From: Acidovorax radicis
Lineage (GTDB): Bacteria > Pseudomonadota > Gammaproteobacteria > Burkholderiales > Burkholderiaceae_C
Assembly: GCF_020510705.1 (NCBI RefSeq)
Contig: NZ_CP075184.1
Location: 4,154,001 to 4,218,000, forward strand
Direction: 5' to 3'
DNA: 64,000 nt
Part shown: positions 25,930 through 33,905 of the stretch, one piece after another
Layout: every line of letters begins with the position of its first letter
Numbering within the stretch: position 1 is the stretch's first letter
Notes under the pieces: generated by a model
Told to the model about the DNA's origin: nothing
What the model saw: the letters and a program-made list of their open reading frames with translations, nothing else
Database searches by the model: none
Translations under genes and position numbers: made by a program

Positions 25930-26775
25930 ATGCCCGAGCCCACCACCGAACGGTTTCCCCCTGGCCACTACTACTCGGCCCTGCCCGACCTGCAAGCCGT
26001 GCGCGACAACGAGGCCCGGTTGTTCGGCCCCATGCCGCGCGCGCTGCCCGGCATCGACATGCAGGAAGCCGCACAACAGGCGCTGCTGGAACGCTTTGCC
26101 GGCTACTACCCGGACATCCCCTTCACCGACCAGCCCAGCCCCGGGCTTCGCTACCACTACCAGAACCCGGCTTACGGTTACTCCGACGCGATCATGCTGC
26201 ACTGCATGCTGCGCCACCTTGCGCCCCGGCGGGTGGTGGAAGTGGGGTCGGGCCATTCGTCGTGCGTCACGCTGGACACCATCGAACACTTCCTGGACCA
26301 CCCCGTCCACACCACCTTCATCGACCCCTACCCGGCCTTGCTGCAATCGGTGATGCACCCCGGGGACGAGGCCCGCACCACGGTGCTGGGCCAGCCCTTG
26401 CAGGACGTGCCGGTGGAGGTGTTCCAGGCGCTGGGCGAGAACGACGTGCTGTTCATCGACTCCACCCACGTCAGCAAGGTGGGCAGCGACGTAAATCGCC
26501 TGCTGTTCGACATCTTTCCCCTGCTGGCGCCCGGCGTGGCGATCCACCTGCACGACATCTTCTACCCCTTCGAATACCCGAAGGAATGGATCCTGGAAGG
26601 CCGGGCCTGGAACGAGGCCTACCTGGTGCGCGCCTTCCTGCAAGACAACGCGCGCTTCCAGGTGCTGCTCATGAACACCTACATGTCGCACTTCCACCGC
26701 AGCTTCTTCGAGCAGCACATGCCGCTGTGCCTGCGCAACGAGGGTGCCAGCCTGTGGTTGCGCAAGACGGGCTGA
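25930..26775 (+). CDS. Class I SAM methyltransferase
   Basis: 281 residues. ARRV-type lead-in followed by VVEVGSGHSSCVTLDTIEHF (motif I), TTFIDPYPALLQSVM, ENDVLFIDSTHVSKVGSDVN (motif IV) and PGVAIHLHDIFYPFEYPKEW. The HDIFYPFEYP ending is common among methyltransferases in LPS and capsule clusters. No membrane or export signals are present. It lies in a divergent arrangement with 125 bases between it and the previous minus-strand gene, and converges with the next one. Confidence 0.78.
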   Translation: MPEPTTERFPPGHYYSALPDLQAVRDNEARLFGPMPRALPGIDMQEAAQQALLERFAGYYPDIPFTDQPSPGLRYHYQNPAYGYSDAIMLHCMLRHLAPRRVVEVGSGHSSCVTLDTIEHFLDHPVHTTFIDPYPALLQSVMHPGDEARTTVLGQPLQDVPVEVFQALGENDVLFIDSTHVSKVGSDVNRLLFDIFPLLAPGVAIHLHDIFYPFEYPKEWILEGRAWNEAYLVRAFLQDNARFQVLLMNTYMSHFHRSFFEQHMPLCLRNEGASLWLRKTG

Positions 26776-26794
26776 AGAACGGTCAGGTGAAGCG

Positions 26795-27469
26795 TCAGGC
26801 CTGGGGCTTGGCGTGGCCGGTGAGCTGCGCGAGTTTGGCCCCGTCTTCGCTGGCTGCCTGCAGGCACAGGATACCTTCCACGCCGTGCCTGCGGCCATTC
26901 ATGTAGCGCTCCAGCCGGTCGAGCATGCGCGCCGGGTGCTGCCCCACACAGGCCGCGTCCTTCACGAACACCGCCACGAAGTCGTTCCAGATGTCGCGCT
27001 GCTGGTGGGTGGTGAACGACTCCAGCAGGGCCGGCTGCCACCCTGAGCGAACGCCCCAGCGCACCAAGGCCTCGCCAGCGTCCGGGTAGAAGCGCCAGCA
27101 GTCCGCCGGGTAGCGGTGGAACTCGCCGTTGCTGGGCGCGTTCAGGTAGAACAGCCCTTCGGGCTTGAGCACGCGCAGCACTTCGTTGAACATGAGCCAG
27201 AACATCTCGATGTGCTCAAAGCACGAGCTGCTGACCACCGCATCCACGCTGCCGTCGGCGAGAGGCAGGTGGTAGGGGTCGTCCAGCACCAGGTCCACAC
27301 CCGGCCCGGCCGCGAAGTCCAGCCCCACGTAGTTCATGCCGGGCGAGGCCAGCGCGCGCAGGGAACCATTGACGTCCTGCGAGCCGATGTCCAGCACCGT
27401 GGCCTGCGCGTGGCTGGCCAGGTAGGTCTCGAAAAACAGGGCACCGTTGTGCATGGCGCTCGGGTGCAT
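26795..27469 (-). CDS. SAM-dependent methyltransferase (Methyltransf_11-like)
   Basis: 224 residues starting at the ATG at 27469, which is preceded by an AAGAAGGAGC ribosome site. ATVLDIGSQDVNGSLRALAS is the SAM-binding motif, YVGLDFAAGPGVDLVLDDPY the acidic loop, and VDAVVSSSCFEHIEMFWLMF motif IV. ALKPEGLFYLNAPSNG-type sequence (VLKPEGLFYLNAPSNGEFHR) and HRYPADCWRFYPDAGEALV are typical of small glycan-cluster methyltransferases. It follows the 358-residue methyltransferase by 17 bases on the same strand, so the two are co-transcribed. Confidence 0.78.
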   Translation of the reverse strand: MHPSAMHNGALFFETYLASHAQATVLDIGSQDVNGSLRALASPGMNYVGLDFAAGPGVDLVLDDPYHLPLADGSVDAVVSSSCFEHIEMFWLMFNEVLRVLKPEGLFYLNAPSNGEFHRYPADCWRFYPDAGEALVRWGVRSGWQPALLESFTTHQQRDIWNDFVAVFVKDAACVGQHPARMLDRLERYMNGRRHGVEGILCLQAASEDGAKLAQLTGHAKPQA

Positions 27470-27486
27470 GCCGGCTCCTTCTTTTG

Positions 27487-28563
27487 TCAGTCTGCGCGAC
27501 GGCGCAGCAACACCAGGTCCTGGTTGCCGGCCATGCCTTCGATGATGTCGAGCACATCGAACCATTTCGCCCACCGGGTCATGATGTAGTCGCGCGAATG
27601 CATCACGTCGCGGTAGTAGGTCTGGTCTGCCAGCACCTCGGTGAGCTGAGCATTGGCACCGTTGTCCAGAATGCCCTTCTCGTGCGCGACCAGCGCCATT
27701 TCAGGCGGCGCCCGGTACAGCGACATCTGGGCCAGGCCCTGCACCGACAGCAGCAGCAAAGCTTGCGGGCGGGTGATGCGCTGCAGCTCGGCCAGCCACG
27801 CGTCCTGCACGGGTTCGTCCAGGTGGGTGAGCACCGACAGGCCCACCACCAGGTCGAACGCCGCCGCCGGGAAGGGCGTGGGCGGCATCAGGTCCACCTG
27901 CAGGAAACGGCCCTGCGGCAGCAGGCGCACACACGCCGCCACGTTGTCCGGGTCGATGTCGATGCCGGTGACCACTGACGACCGCGCAGTGAGGTAGCGG
28001 CAAAGCCGCCCGGCACCGCAACCCCAGTCCAGGATGGCCTGGAAGGAAGCGAGCGGCCGGTCGAATCGCTCCAGCAGCAGCGCTTCCACCCGCTGGACGA
28101 TGGTGGCACCGCCAAGCCGGTAGGCCTGTTCGTCCGGCTTGCCGATCACGCGTTCGATCTGCGCCGGTGTGGGCATGCCAGGCTCGGTGGCCGGGTCTGC
28201 GAGGTACCAGGCCGTACGGTACGACAAGCGGTGCTCGCCCAGTGGGCCGGTCACATTGAAGCGCGCAAAACCGTTGGGGAACAGCTCGCGGTCAGGCCTT
28301 CGCTGGTGCCAGGCAAAGAAGCGGGAAGCCTGCGCGTGCGGCATGTCGGGGAACGTCGCGGTGAGGTAGGCGGATTCCAGGGGCCAGTCAAGCTTGTCGA
28401 AGGCAACGCCATTGATCAGAAAGCGCATCCGGTCCTGGCGGTCCCAGACCGTCAGAGCCCATCCGGAGATCAACAAACCGTCGTCGGAAACGACAACTCC
28501 CTCCGGCAGCCATCGCAGGTGCTTTGCTCCCGCCAACTGAATCTCTGCTTGGTGTATGTCCAT
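27487..28563 (-). CDS. Two-domain SAM methyltransferase
   Basis: 358 residues. The first 150 residues form a separate domain rich in beta structure (HLRWLPEGVVVSDDGLLISG, LFPNGFARFNVTGPLGEHR) that I do not recognise and that may bind a glycan. The methyltransferase core follows: ILDWGCGAGRLCRYLTARSS, VVTGIDIDPDNVAACVRLLP and FDLVVGLSVLTHLDEPVQDA. The carbohydrate-binding idea is inference from position and fold impression only. It is the first gene of a two-gene leftward transcript. The 276 bases upstream (28564-28839) hold no gene I can recognise. Confidence 0.75.
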   Translation of the reverse strand: MDIHQAEIQLAGAKHLRWLPEGVVVSDDGLLISGWALTVWDRQDRMRFLINGVAFDKLDWPLESAYLTATFPDMPHAQASRFFAWHQRRPDRELFPNGFARFNVTGPLGEHRLSYRTAWYLADPATEPGMPTPAQIERVIGKPDEQAYRLGGATIVQRVEALLLERFDRPLASFQAILDWGCGAGRLCRYLTARSSVVTGIDIDPDNVAACVRLLPQGRFLQVDLMPPTPFPAAAFDLVVGLSVLTHLDEPVQDAWLAELQRITRPQALLLLSVQGLAQMSLYRAPPEMALVAHEKGILDNGANAQLTEVLADQTYYRDVMHSRDYIMTRWAKWFDVLDIIEGMAGNQDLVLLRRRAD

Positions 28564-28839
28564 TCGAGAGCAAGGATGAGCCCCATCGAGCGATGGTCGT
28601 GCGAAATATACAAGAGGTTGCGCAAGCCCGATGACTGCAGTACCTCACACAGGCGCCATTTGGGCACGCGCCCTTCTCCGCACCCAATGACCGCTTGGTA
28701 GCCGCCAGCGTGAGTCCATCTGGTAGCACCCACGGGCAACTCCCGCTGCAGAACTGCCTCTCACGGGGCATCGGCGCCTCCTGGCCGATTGCGGCCAGAG
28801 TCTGAGGATACATCCTCTGCGGCGTTTAGATAGTCGGGT

Positions 28840-29175
28840 TCACAGGCCAAGAGTAATGGAGAAGGCACGGGGGGCGTCAAAGGTCTTGGCTGACGGCCTT
28901 GGTGACACCCCGCAGTTCATCACACCCAGAAAAGCCCCCGTTTGAAAATAGTTAAACCATTGACTCAGCCTGCGTGTGGGGAACGTGCGACAGGGGAGAC
29001 TTTCACGCCAGTAGGCGTTGCGGCTCAGAAAGCGGCCAAAGCTGCCGAAGTCCAGGAGCTGCTGGGGCTGCAGCGCGTGTGCGTACTGCATGATGAGCTG
29101 GAAGTCGTCCTGGAAGAACCAGGAGCTTTGCGCATACGACAGGTAGAACGCGCCGGTGAACAGCAAGGCCAGCAA
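28840..29175 (-). pseudogene. N-terminal remnant of a GT-C-like membrane protein
   Basis: The frame reads a membrane helix (LLALLFTGAFYLSYAQ), then SWFFQDDFQLIMQYAHALQP and LLDFGSFGRFLSRNAYW. A DD pair in the first external loop right after helix 1 is characteristic of GT-C enzymes using polyprenyl-phosphate sugars. After about 29010 the sequence no longer looks like a membrane protein, and the frame ends at 28840. A better ATG (in MEIHRNSTARRGP) sits upstream in another phase, so the start is probably frameshifted too. Loss of all but the first helix makes this non-functional. Confidence 0.6.
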
Positions 29176-29245
29176 CAGCCCGAGCTGAACGGGGACTGGC
29201 GTCAGGGGCCTCTGCGGGCGGTGGAATTGCGGTGGATCTCCATGC

Positions 29246-30001
29246 TCAGATTTTCATTCGGTTGAAGACGGCACGCGGCAGATGGCGGATGACCAACATG
29301 ATCCAGCGCCACCGCCCGGGCACATACGCCAGCGCCTTGCCCGCCTCGATGGCGGCGACCGCTTGGCGTGCGACTTCCTGCACGTCGGCGAGCCGGGCGC
29401 CTTGTGCCTTGAGGTGTGCGGTCATCGGTGTTTCGGTGGGGCCGGGCTCGATCAGCACCACCCGCACCCCCGTGCCGGCAAAACGGTGCTGCAGCCCCTG
29501 GGCATACCGCGCGATCAGGCCCTTGGCCGCGCCGTACACGTAGTTGGACCTGCGCCCCCGGTCACCGGCGACCGAGCCGATCAGTGCCAGGGAACCCTGA
29601 TCGTGCAGGGCCATGTGGCTGGCGAAGGCTTCGGCGAAAAGTACCGGCGAAACCCCATTGATCTCCAGCGCCTCGCGGCAGGCCACCAGGTCCTCCTGGC
29701 ACACCGTCTGCGCGGGGAGGCTGCCATGGGCGATGAGCACGATGTCCACCGGCCCTTGCCGCGCAATGCCATCGACCGTGGCGCGGATGGCCAGCGGGTC
29801 GAGAAAATCCGCTTGCACGCCACGGATGTCGGACTGCGGACTGCGCACCTGCAGATCACCAGCCACGCGCGCCACTCGGCCAGGGTCGCGGCCGACGAGG
29901 GTCAGGTCCACGGGCTCGGCCTGCACCCACAGCCGAGCACAATGTTCGGCGATGGCCGAGGTGGCACCAATGATGACGATTTTTCTTTTGCGGTCGCTCA
30001 C
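29246..30001 (-). CDS. DprE2-like short-chain dehydrogenase (decaprenylphosphoryl-2-ketoribose reductase type)
   Basis: 251 residues from GTG at 30001, one base after the dprE1-like stop. It shows the Rossmann start IVIIGATSAIAEHCARLW, LTLVGRDPGRVARVAGDLQV, DIVLIAHGS, LALIGSVAGDRGRRSNYVYG, and the YxxxK pair in NYVYGAAKGLIARYA with the preceding Ser. EPGPTETPMTAHLKA and PGRWRWIMLVIRHLPRAVF complete a DprE2/Rv3791-type protein. In mycobacteria this enzyme, with DprE1, epimerises decaprenyl-phospho-ribose to decaprenyl-phospho-arabinose. Operon position directly after dprE1-like supports the same role. A decayed copy lies at 9864. Confidence 0.85.
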   Translation of the reverse strand: MSDRKRKIVIIGATSAIAEHCARLWVQAEPVDLTLVGRDPGRVARVAGDLQVRSPQSDIRGVQADFLDPLAIRATVDGIARQGPVDIVLIAHGSLPAQTVCQEDLVACREALEINGVSPVLFAEAFASHMALHDQGSLALIGSVAGDRGRRSNYVYGAAKGLIARYAQGLQHRFAGTGVRVVLIEPGPTETPMTAHLKAQGARLADVQEVARQAVAAIEAGKALAYVPGRWRWIMLVIRHLPRAVFNRMKI

Positions 30002-30002
30002 A

Positions 30003-31304
30003 TCAACTCCTCAACAGCCGCCGCGAAAGCCCCGAGCTGACGCCTGGGTCGCGGAATGCCGCAAATTCATCCAGCCTCGGATACCCCGCCTCGAACAGTG
30101 CCCTGGGCATGCGCGCGTCCTTGGCCGCATACAGCCGGCCGCCGGCCTCGGCCACGATGGCATCGAGCCGCTCGAACAGGGCCAGGGTCCTCGCCCCCCG
30201 GTGGGGAAAGTCCAGCGACAGCGTCACGCCCGGCTGCACAAAGCTCAGCATGCCGGGCGGTGTCCGTTCGCCAAAGGTCTTCAGCACCGCCAGGAATGAG
30301 CCCTCTCCCGAACGCGCGATCTCGCCCAACATGGCTTCAGTGGCGGCCGCCCCGGCACGGCGCGGCACCACGCTCTGGTACTGGAAGAAGCCTGCGGGCC
30401 CGTACAGGCGGTTCCAGCCGAGCAGTGCGTCCAGCGGATAGTGGAAAGACTCCTGGTGCATCACGGCCCGGCCAGCCCTCATCCTGCCCCGATGGAAGTA
30501 CAGCGCGTTGAACGGCCGCAGCGAGAAGCGGTTCACCAGCAAGATCGGTGGCACGCAGGGCACCCTCAGAACCCGGGGGACCGGCTCGGGCCGCGTCTGC
30601 GGTCCGGCCGGAGAGGCCCGCATGAACAGGCCGCGCGCCCGGGTGCCCGAGAGGCAATCGATCCACGCCACGCTGTGCTCCCAGCTGGCCTCGGACTCGT
30701 CTGCGAGGCCGAGGAACTCCTGCAGGCCCGCGAACGGAATGGTTTCGGTATCCAGCCATGGGCCAGTCAGCCGGCGCAGCTGGATCTCGGCCTCGGTGAT
30801 CACCCCGGTCAGGCCCAGACCGCCGACCGTGGCCGCCCACCATTTGGGCCGCAAACCAGGGCCGCAATCCAGCGTGCTGCCATCGGTGCGCACCAGCCGG
30901 ATGCGCAACACATGGTCGCCGAACGTTCCGTACCGGTGGTGGTTCTTGCCATGGACATCGTTTGCAATGGCTCCGCCCACCGTGACCTGTTGCGTGCCGG
31001 GCATGACTGGCAGCGCCCAGCCCCGAGGCAAGGCCAGGCGCTGAATGTCACGCAGCAAGACGCCCGCTTCGCACGCCAGGCGGCCCGTGGTGCCATCAAA
31101 GCTGATGAAACGGTCCAGGCCCGCTGTGAGCCAGAGCAGACCCGCCGGGTTGAGGCAGACGTCGCCATAGCTGCGGCCCATGCCATGGGCCAGACCGGGA
31201 ACGCGGGCGCCGGCGAGCACGCTGGCCACCTGCGCCGCATCGTGCAGGCCGATAGTGTGGTGCGGGTCGGCGCTCAGGCGTCCCCATGACGCAACGCCCC
31301 TCAA
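30003..31304 (-). CDS. DprE1-like FAD-dependent oxidase (decaprenylphosphoryl-ribose 2-oxidase type)
   Basis: 433 residues if it starts at TTG 31304, which overlaps the HAD-UbiA stop (TTGA). No better start is in frame nearby. The FAD-binding domain has HGMGRSYGDVCLNPAGLLWL and LPVMPGTQQVTVGGAIANDV followed by HGKNHH, the region that carries the flavin-contacting His of DprE1. Later ALLGWNRLYGPAGFFQYQSV and GGRLYAAKDARMP correspond to the substrate pocket, including the AKD lysine. It would oxidise the C2 hydroxyl of polyprenyl-phospho-ribose. The order HAD-UbiA, DprE1, DprE2 makes up a complete donor pathway from PRPP. Confidence is high for the family, moderate for the exact substrate. Confidence 0.85.
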   Translation of the reverse strand: MRGVASWGRLSADPHHTIGLHDAAQVASVLAGARVPGLAHGMGRSYGDVCLNPAGLLWLTAGLDRFISFDGTTGRLACEAGVLLRDIQRLALPRGWALPVMPGTQQVTVGGAIANDVHGKNHHRYGTFGDHVLRIRLVRTDGSTLDCGPGLRPKWWAATVGGLGLTGVITEAEIQLRRLTGPWLDTETIPFAGLQEFLGLADESEASWEHSVAWIDCLSGTRARGLFMRASPAGPQTRPEPVPRVLRVPCVPPILLVNRFSLRPFNALYFHRGRMRAGRAVMHQESFHYPLDALLGWNRLYGPAGFFQYQSVVPRRAGAAATEAMLGEIARSGEGSFLAVLKTFGERTPPGMLSFVQPGVTLSLDFPHRGARTLALFERLDAIVAEAGGRLYAAKDARMPRALFEAGYPRLDEFAAFRDPGVSSGLSRRLLRS

Positions 31305-32743
31305 GCCACCACCCTGGCCAGCGCGAACGCCAGCGCCAGCAGTGCGGCTACCGTCCAGCTGGCCCTGTCCTTCAGCGCGAAGACCACGGGGTCGTCGTGC
31401 ATGTGGCCACGGTGGGCAATGAGCCACGCGCGCGAAACCCAGTACAGCAGCAACGGGCAGGCCAGCCAGATGAAGGCAGGCGTGGCGTACAGGCGAGCCG
31501 TGTGCTCGTCCTGTATGTAGAGCGCCAGCACCATCACCGCGATGTAGCCCGCGCCACCCCCCAGGCTGGCTATGAGGCCCAGGTCCTGCGTGTCGTAGCC
31601 GCGGCCCCGCAACCCGACCACCCGGCCAGCGGGCGAGACCGCGCGCAGCTCGCTGTAGCGCTTGAGCAGGGCCAGGCTGAAAAACAGGAACATGGAGAAC
31701 GCCAGCAGCCAGAACGACAAAGGCACGCCAATGGCAGTTGCCCCGGCCACGATGCGCAGCGTGTACAGCCCCGCCAGCGTCAGCACATCGACCACCGGCA
31801 TCTGCTTGAGCCGCAGGGAATAGGCCAGTGTGAACAAAAAATACGCCACGAGAGCCACCACGAATTGCCAAGGCAACCTGGCGCCTGCAATCAGCAGCGC
31901 CACCACCACCAGCGCAGGCCAGGCCGCCCAGCCCAGCACCAGATCCAGATTGCCCGACGCGAAAGGGCGCAACCGCTTGCCCGGGTGTTGGCGGTCATCG
32001 CTCAGGTCGACCAGGTCATTGAGCAGGTAGACGCTGGAGGCCGTCAGGCTGAAGACAACGAACGCCCACCAGACATTCCCCACGCTGGCGCCATCAGCGT
32101 AGCGGTGTGCGGTCATCAACGGAACAAACACCAGCAGGTTCTTGACCCACTGGTGCGGGCGCATGGCACGCACCAGCATCTCCCAGGCAGTGGGCCGGCC
32201 ACTGGCGATATGGCGCCCCGGCCGCCCCAGACCGCGCACCTGCCCCAACACACCCGCGAGCCCCCCCACCACATGAGCCTGGGCCGCAGATCTCCACACA
32301 GGAAGATCGGCCCAGTCATTGCCCACATAGTCAAAACCACCTTCTCCGAAGCGGGCCACCAACGCATCCAGCTTGGCATGGGCCTTGAGATTGAGCGCCC
32401 CTTGGGTGGCCAGCACTTCATCGAACAGGCCCAGGTGCCTGGCCACCTGGTCGGCCAGAAGCTGGTGGCTTGCCGTTGCGAGCACCACGCGGCGCCCCTG
32501 GCCCTTTTCCTCCCGCAGCCAGGCCAGCAGTTCCTCATTGAAAGGCAGCGTGGCCGGATCGAGGACACTGGCTTGTGCCAGGCGTGCCTTCAGCGTGGCC
32601 TTGCCAGCCGACAGCCAGGCCAGCACCTGGAAGATGCGCCAAGGCTGTGCGACGATGACGCCATTGGCCGTTTCGGCCAACAGGTCGGTCTTGAGCAGAG
32701 TGCCGTCGAGATCTACGACCAGCGGAACCTGCGAGTGATTCAC
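31301..32743 (-). CDS. HAD phosphatase - UbiA prenyltransferase fusion (polyprenyl-P phosphoribosyltransferase type)
   Basis: 480 residues. Residues 1-190 are a HAD hydrolase: VVDLDGTLLKTDLLAET (nucleophile DxD), VVLATASHQLLADQ and FDYVGNDWADLPVW. Residues about 200-480 are a UbiA integral membrane domain with eight or so helices: RPHQWVKNLLVFVPLMTAHR, the NDxxD motif in YLLNDLVDLSDDRQHPGKRL, RPFASG, and YSLRLKQMPVVDVLTLAGLY. UbiA members of this subgroup (Rv3806c-like) move phosphoribose from PRPP onto polyprenyl phosphate. The HAD domain could remove the 5-phosphate, a step done by a separate enzyme in mycobacteria. It heads a three-gene operon with the DprE1 and DprE2 homologues. Confidence 0.85.
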   Translation of the reverse strand: MNHSQVPLVVDLDGTLLKTDLLAETANGVIVAQPWRIFQVLAWLSAGKATLKARLAQASVLDPATLPFNEELLAWLREEKGQGRRVVLATASHQLLADQVARHLGLFDEVLATQGALNLKAHAKLDALVARFGEGGFDYVGNDWADLPVWRSAAQAHVVGGLAGVLGQVRGLGRPGRHIASGRPTAWEMLVRAMRPHQWVKNLLVFVPLMTAHRYADGASVGNVWWAFVVFSLTASSVYLLNDLVDLSDDRQHPGKRLRPFASGNLDLVLGWAAWPALVVVALLIAGARLPWQFVVALVAYFLFTLAYSLRLKQMPVVDVLTLAGLYTLRIVAGATAIGVPLSFWLLAFSMFLFFSLALLKRYSELRAVSPAGRVVGLRGRGYDTQDLGLIASLGGGAGYIAVMVLALYIQDEHTARLYATPAFIWLACPLLLYWVSRAWLIAHRGHMHDDPVVFALKDRASWTVAALLALAFALARVVA

Positions 32744-32963
32744 CGTGCCTCCCTGTGTCAGCTACCGTTGTTTCGGTGTAGCCGACCATCGGCTGCGATT
32801 TATCATCGTCCGGATTGTCCTGCAGAACCCGTGATTCCAAGAGTTATGAGCTCGCGCACTGCAGCTGCAAACGCATTCGAGAGCCGACATTGAAAGCTGA
32901 AAGCGAATTTCCGATGCCACTTCCTCATTGGCCGCTGACCAATGCCCGCGTGGAGACAGGGCG

Positions 32964-33638
32964 ATGCTGAATTTCCACCCCATGGAAATGCGCCTGGACG
33001 CCACTCTCGCAGAGGTGCTGCCTGTCGTGCAGCAGGGCATCATGGACCACACGACCTATTTCGGCATCCGGACGCTCAAGAATCCGCTGGATGCCTGGGT
33101 TTACCAGGAAATCATTGTCGAGACCCGGCCCAATGTAATCGTCGAGATCGGCAACTTTCATGGCGGCCACCTGCTGGCGCTGGCGCATTTGTGCGACGCC
33201 ATGGGCCATGGGCGGGTCATCGGCGTGGATCAGTCGCACCATCTGGTCCCCCCCGTGGTGCGCGACCACCCTCGGGTGACGCTGATAGAGGGCGACGCGT
33301 GTGAAACCTTCGCGCAGGTGCAGCGGTTGATCGCGGCGGATGAGCAGGTCCTGCTGATCGAGGACAGCGCGCACACCTTCGACAACACCCTGCAGGTCCT
33401 GCGGCAGTACGCACTGCTCGTCCAGCCCGGTGGCTACTTCATCGTGGAGGACAGCATCTGCCACCACGGACTGGAGGTCGGACCGAAGCCTGGCCCCTAC
33501 GAGGCCATCGAGGCCTTCCTGAATGAGAACCCATGGTTTGAGAGTGACCGCAGCCGCGAGCATTTTCTGATCACCTGGAACCCCCGGGGCTACCTGCGCA
33601 AAAGGGTGCCCACAAGCGGCGTCAGTCGGCCGGAATGA
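32964..33638 (+). CDS. CmcI-family (cephalosporin hydroxylase-like) SAM enzyme
   Basis: 224 residues from the ATG at 32964 with a GGAGACAGGG ribosome site. PNVIVEIGNFHGGHLLALAH is the SAM-binding loop, RVIGVDQSHHLVPPVVRDHP follows, EQVLLIEDSAHTFDNTLQVL has the DSxH metal-type motif, and GGYFIVEDSICHHGLEVGPK the second acidic site. These are the marks of the CmcI/rhamnosyl-O-methyltransferase family (PF04989), often found in O-antigen and glycolipid loci despite the hydroxylase name. It is divergent from the HAD-UbiA operon, with 220 bases between. Sugar O-methylation is the likeliest job (inference). Confidence 0.8.
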   Translation: MLNFHPMEMRLDATLAEVLPVVQQGIMDHTTYFGIRTLKNPLDAWVYQEIIVETRPNVIVEIGNFHGGHLLALAHLCDAMGHGRVIGVDQSHHLVPPVVRDHPRVTLIEGDACETFAQVQRLIAADEQVLLIEDSAHTFDNTLQVLRQYALLVQPGGYFIVEDSICHHGLEVGPKPGPYEAIEAFLNENPWFESDRSREHFLITWNPRGYLRKRVPTSGVSRPE

Positions 33639-33696
33639 CCAGGCCCTTGCGTCTGGCGATCACGGTGTACAGAACGTGGCCGTACCAGCCTATGTG
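33622..33696 (-). pseudogene. 24-codon C-terminal tail of a lost gene
   Basis: On the minus strand, HIGWYGHVLYTVIARRKGL then VIPAD and TGA run from 33696 to 33622, overlapping the end of the CmcI-like gene. The GHVLYTVIARRKG ending resembles C-termini of glycan-cluster methyltransferases or glycosyltransferases. The rest was replaced by the IS21 remnant immediately upstream. Identification is tentative. Confidence 0.4.
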
Positions 33697-33905
33697 AGAG
33701 ACCCGTGCGGCGGGCGATCTCCCGGATGGACAGCTACTCTCGCAGGGCCCAGCGCCTGATGACACTCAGTGTTGCCACGTCTATCACTCCTGGTCTCCTG
33801 CTGCTCAAAGAAGCAGCAGGTTAAGGTTAGTACGTGGGTCAGGTTTGGATGGAAATCCTGGGGATCAGTGGGTCACTTCTGCGTGGAAATCAACAAGAGC
33901 AGCCC
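33690..33905 (-). mobile_element. IS21-family end with IstA N-terminal remnant and terminal repeats
   Basis: Minus-strand reading from GTG 33787 gives DVATLSVIRRWALRE, a TAG, then LSIREIARRTGLSHRLV, which is the helix-turn-helix start of IS21-type IstA with a Gln-to-stop change. Upstream lies a hairpin (arms 33797-33805 and 33812-33820). Two 24-base direct repeats follow, each GTGGGTCA, eight variable bases, then TGGAAATC, at 33834-33857 and 33868-33891. Multiple terminal repeats of this kind are the transposase-binding sites of IS21-family ends. The remaining element is missing. Confidence 0.75.

Noticed and set aside
31286..32893. 535-codon plus-strand frame opposite the HAD-UbiA gene
   Set aside because: Gln/Arg/His-rich translation without hydrophobic pattern or motifs; the minus strand encodes the recognisable fusion enzyme.
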